Below are positions 6,116 through 7,934 of a stretch of 7,934 nucleotides of DNA, piece by piece (the first letter of the stretch is position 1; each line of letters opens with the position of its first letter). This DNA comes from Promethearchaeia archaeon (GTDB lineage: Archaea > Asgardarchaeota > Lokiarchaeia > Sigyniarchaeales > SOKP01). Where the stretch lies: contig JAHQWY010000173.1 in assembly GCA_029856445.1 (NCBI GenBank), positions 1-7,934 on the forward strand, read 5' to 3'. A program made the position numbers and the translations under genes. The notes under the pieces were generated by a model. The model ran no database searches, had not been told where the DNA came from, and saw nothing but the letters and a program-made list of their open reading frames with translations.

Positions 6116-7252
6116 ATGAAGGAATTTATTGGGAACGGTTCTATTAAAAATCTCCAAAAAATTCTGTCAGATAATAATTACAAAAATATCTTTCTTATTA
6201 CAGGCAAATCACCATTAACCAAGGAGAACGTCAATAAAATTCAAAAATTAATTAAAAATTCATCTCAATTCTTTCACTACAATGATATTGCTCCATCTCC
6301 AAGTGTTGAGGGTGTGAAAAAGGCTCTAGATTTGTTTAATAAGGGTATTTTCGATTTGATTGTTGCTATGGGGGGAGGTTCTGCTTTAGATATTGGTAAA
6401 AGTGTGTCAGTTTTTTCTATAAATAAAGGAACTATCAAAGATTTTCTTTTAAAGAAAAAAAAAATTGAAAAAAAAGGAACACCTTTAGTTTTAATACCCA
6501 CAACAGCCGGAACGGGAAGTGAAGCAACTCATTTTGCAGTAATTTTTATTAAAAAAACTAAATATTCATTAGCAAGTGATAAATATATACCTGCAGATTA
6601 TGTAATTATAGATCCAGAATTATCATATAGTCTTCCAAAGCGGGTGACCGCATATACAGGTATGGATGCATTAAGCCAGGCAATTGAATCATATTGGAAT
6701 ATCTATTCTACAATAGAATCAAAAAGATATGCAAGGAAAGCAATCAAACTAATAATGAATAACTTATTGAATGCTGTTCATAATCCAGATAAAGAATCTA
6801 GATACAATATGGCAATAGCGGCGAATTTTGCAGGTAAAGCAATAAATATAACAAAAACCACTGCGTGTCATGCTATTTCATATCCTATTACTTCATATTT
6901 TAATGTTCCTCATGGTCAAGCTGTTGCTTTGACTTTACCTTCTATGATTGTATTCAATTCAGAAGTTAATAATAGTGATGTGTTAGATTTACGTGGATGT
7001 GATTATGTAAAAGAAACAATGAAAGAGCTAATCACTTTAATTGGAGCATCCACATTTAATGAAGCAAAAGAAAAGATAACTGAGATCATCAAAAATATTG
7101 GACTAGAATCAAAATTATCAAAATTAGGAATAAAAACTCAAGAAGAAATTGAAATTTTAATAAGGAACGGATTTAATCCAGAGAGGGTCAAAAATAATCC
7201 TCGATTATTAACAGAAACTCAACTAAGAAAGATTTTAGAGGAGATTAGATGA
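6116..7252 (+). CDS. Iron-containing alcohol dehydrogenase, probable phosphonoacetaldehyde reductase
   Basis: A 378-residue group III (iron-type) alcohol dehydrogenase of full length. The N-terminal Rossmann half carries FLITGK (26-31), the dinucleotide-binding MGGGSALDIGKS (85-96) and IPTTAGTGSEAT (127-138). The helical half carries the metal ligands D184, H252 (ACHAISYP) and H266 (PHGQAVALTL). The fourth ligand position, His in FucO-like enzymes, is Gln188 (DALSQAIESYW). From memory, DALSQAIESYW, NITKTTA and HAISYPIT resemble phosphonoacetaldehyde reductases of the PhpC/FomC kind, where Gln can occur at this site. The expected reaction is NAD(P)H-dependent reduction of phosphonoacetaldehyde to 2-hydroxyethylphosphonate. 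Placement directly after PEP mutase, and before a gene overlapping by four bases (ATGA), supports this. The enzyme that makes its substrate, phosphonopyruvate decarboxylase, is not in the window. GTGAT five bases before the ATG supports the start. An A10 and an A8 run (6455-6475) encode a Lys-rich surface loop without breaking the frame. Confidence 0.85.
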   Translation: MKEFIGNGSIKNLQKILSDNNYKNIFLITGKSPLTKENVNKIQKLIKNSSQFFHYNDIAPSPSVEGVKKALDLFNKGIFDLIVAMGGGSALDIGKSVSVFSINKGTIKDFLLKKKKIEKKGTPLVLIPTTAGTGSEATHFAVIFIKKTKYSLASDKYIPADYVIIDPELSYSLPKRVTAYTGMDALSQAIESYWNIYSTIESKRYARKAIKLIMNNLLNAVHNPDKESRYNMAIAANFAGKAINITKTTACHAISYPITSYFNVPHGQAVALTLPSMIVFNSEVNNSDVLDLRGCDYVKETMKELITLIGASTFNEAKEKITEIIKNIGLESKLSKLGIKTQEEIEILIRNGFNPERVKNNPRLLTETQLRKILEEIR

Positions 7253-7934
7253 AAGTCATAATATTGAACGCTGGAATAGGTAAAAGGTTAGCACCACTGA
7301 CTTATAAAATACCAAAATGTCTTATTAAAATAAGTAATAATACTACAATACTAGATCATCAACTAAAGATTATAATCAATCTGGGTTTTAAAGATTTTAT
7401 TTTACCTACAGGTCCTTTTGAGGATCAAATTATAAATCACATTGATAGAAATTATCCCAATATTAATGTACAGTATGTTAACAATCCAGTTTATGATAAG
7501 ACAAACTATATTTATTCTTTATATTTAGCTAAAGATATTATTGATGACGATGTTCTATACTCTCATGGAGATTTAATCTTTTCAGAAAATTTAGTAAAAT
7601 TATTACTTAATTCTAAAGATAAGGATTGTGTTTTAGTCAACAAGGACATCCCTGCTCCAATTAAAGATTTTAAGGCATCAATTTTAGAGGATAGAATAAA
7701 CAAGATTGGAGTAAATATTTTTGGAGAAAACTCTGCTTTCTTAGCACCTTTATATAAATTATCTAAAAATTTCATGATAAGATGGTTAGCACATATCGAT
7801 AATTTTGTAAAAAAAAAAAGATTAAACTGTTATGCTGAAGATGCGTTAAATGAAATATTAGACATTCTTCTCCTAAAACCCTGCTACTTTAATGAATTCT
7901 GCGTTGAAATTGATGATCATGAAGATTTAGAAGG
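7249..7934 (+). CDS. LicC/PntC-like nucleotidyltransferase, 3' end cut by the window
   Basis: Open from ATG 7249 to the window end (228 complete codons, no stop), overlapping the dehydrogenase stop as ATGA. GAGGAG (7238-7243) six bases upstream is the strongest ribosome-binding site in the window. The protein begins at once with the nucleotidyltransferase signature NAGIGKRLAPLT (7-18) and PK (22-23). It continues with the ligand loop NNPVYDKTNYIYSLYLA (78-94), metal-site HGDLIF (106-111), YAEDALNEIL (195-204) and a closing VEIDDHED (219-226) that supplies the second metal Asp222. All these match choline-phosphate and phosphonate cytidylyltransferases (LicC, PntC), which form CDP-choline or CMP-phosphonates from CTP. 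LicC-type proteins are about 230-260 residues, so little is missing unless another domain follows, as in transaminase fusions of PntC. Of the three such domains here, this one has the most complete active site and is the best candidate for activating the phosphonate with CTP. An A11 run at 7809-7819 keeps the frame. Confidence 0.85.
   Translation, partial: MKVIILNAGIGKRLAPLTYKIPKCLIKISNNTTILDHQLKIIINLGFKDFILPTGPFEDQIINHIDRNYPNINVQYVNNPVYDKTNYIYSLYLAKDIIDDDVLYSHGDLIFSENLVKLLLNSKDKDCVLVNKDIPAPIKDFKASILEDRINKIGVNIFGENSAFLAPLYKLSKNFMIRWLAHIDNFVKKKRLNCYAEDALNEILDILLLKPCYFNEFCVEIDDHEDLE

Noticed and set aside
6455..6475. A10 and A8 runs as a frameshift or slippage site in the dehydrogenase
   Set aside because: Family motifs continue in the same frame on both sides (GGGSALDIGKS before, TTAGTGSEAT after), so the frame is intact. 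The A11 run at 7809-7819 is likewise in frame with YAEDALNEIL downstream.
1..7934. CRISPR arrays, tRNA genes, insertion sequences or integration sites
   Set aside because: No regularly spaced repeats, cloverleaf-like GC-rich segments, transposase motifs or terminal inverted repeats were seen on either strand.

Overview
The window is AT-rich (I estimate about 30% G+C), and all six genes lie on the + strand. Lys/Ile/Asn-rich proteins, AGA-type arginine codons, T-rich tracts after genes, BRE/TATA-like boxes 20-50 nt before two transcription units, and short GTGA/GAGG ribosome-binding signals all fit a low-GC archaeon, possibly of the Asgard group. No rRNA or lineage marker is present, so a low-GC bacterium cannot be excluded.

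Layout. (1) 1-144: AT-rich leader with no gene. (2) 145-1647: a cytoplasmic-looking sulfatase/phosphotransferase-fold protein with Thr at the nucleophile position, followed by a T-rich tract. (3) 1648-1926: a regulatory intergenic region. (4) 1927-4191: a two-gene unit of an HTH-linked nucleotidyltransferase and an OPA-family (GlpT/UhpT-like) organophosphate transporter, ending in a T9 tract. (5) 4192-4380: a second regulatory intergenic region sharing a sequence element with the first. (6) 4390 to the window end: a tight unit of a phosphoenolpyruvate mutase fused to a nucleotidyltransferase domain, an iron-type alcohol dehydrogenase of the phosphonoacetaldehyde reductase kind, and a LicC/PntC-like nucleotidyltransferase cut by the window edge.

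Working model (inference). PEP mutase makes phosphonopyruvate. A decarboxylase not seen here would give phosphonoacetaldehyde, and the dehydrogenase would reduce it to 2-hydroxyethylphosphonate. One or more of the three nucleotidyltransferase modules would activate the phosphonate with CTP for attachment to a lipid or glycan. The OPA transporter would move a phosphonate or phosphate ester across the membrane. The nucleotidyltransferase domain fused to PEP mutase has lost several catalytic-site residues, whereas the two free-standing copies keep most or all of them. One of those carries an HTH-like N-terminus, and the two operons share an upstream element, which together suggest self-regulation. 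The role of the Thr-type sulfatase-fold protein is unknown.
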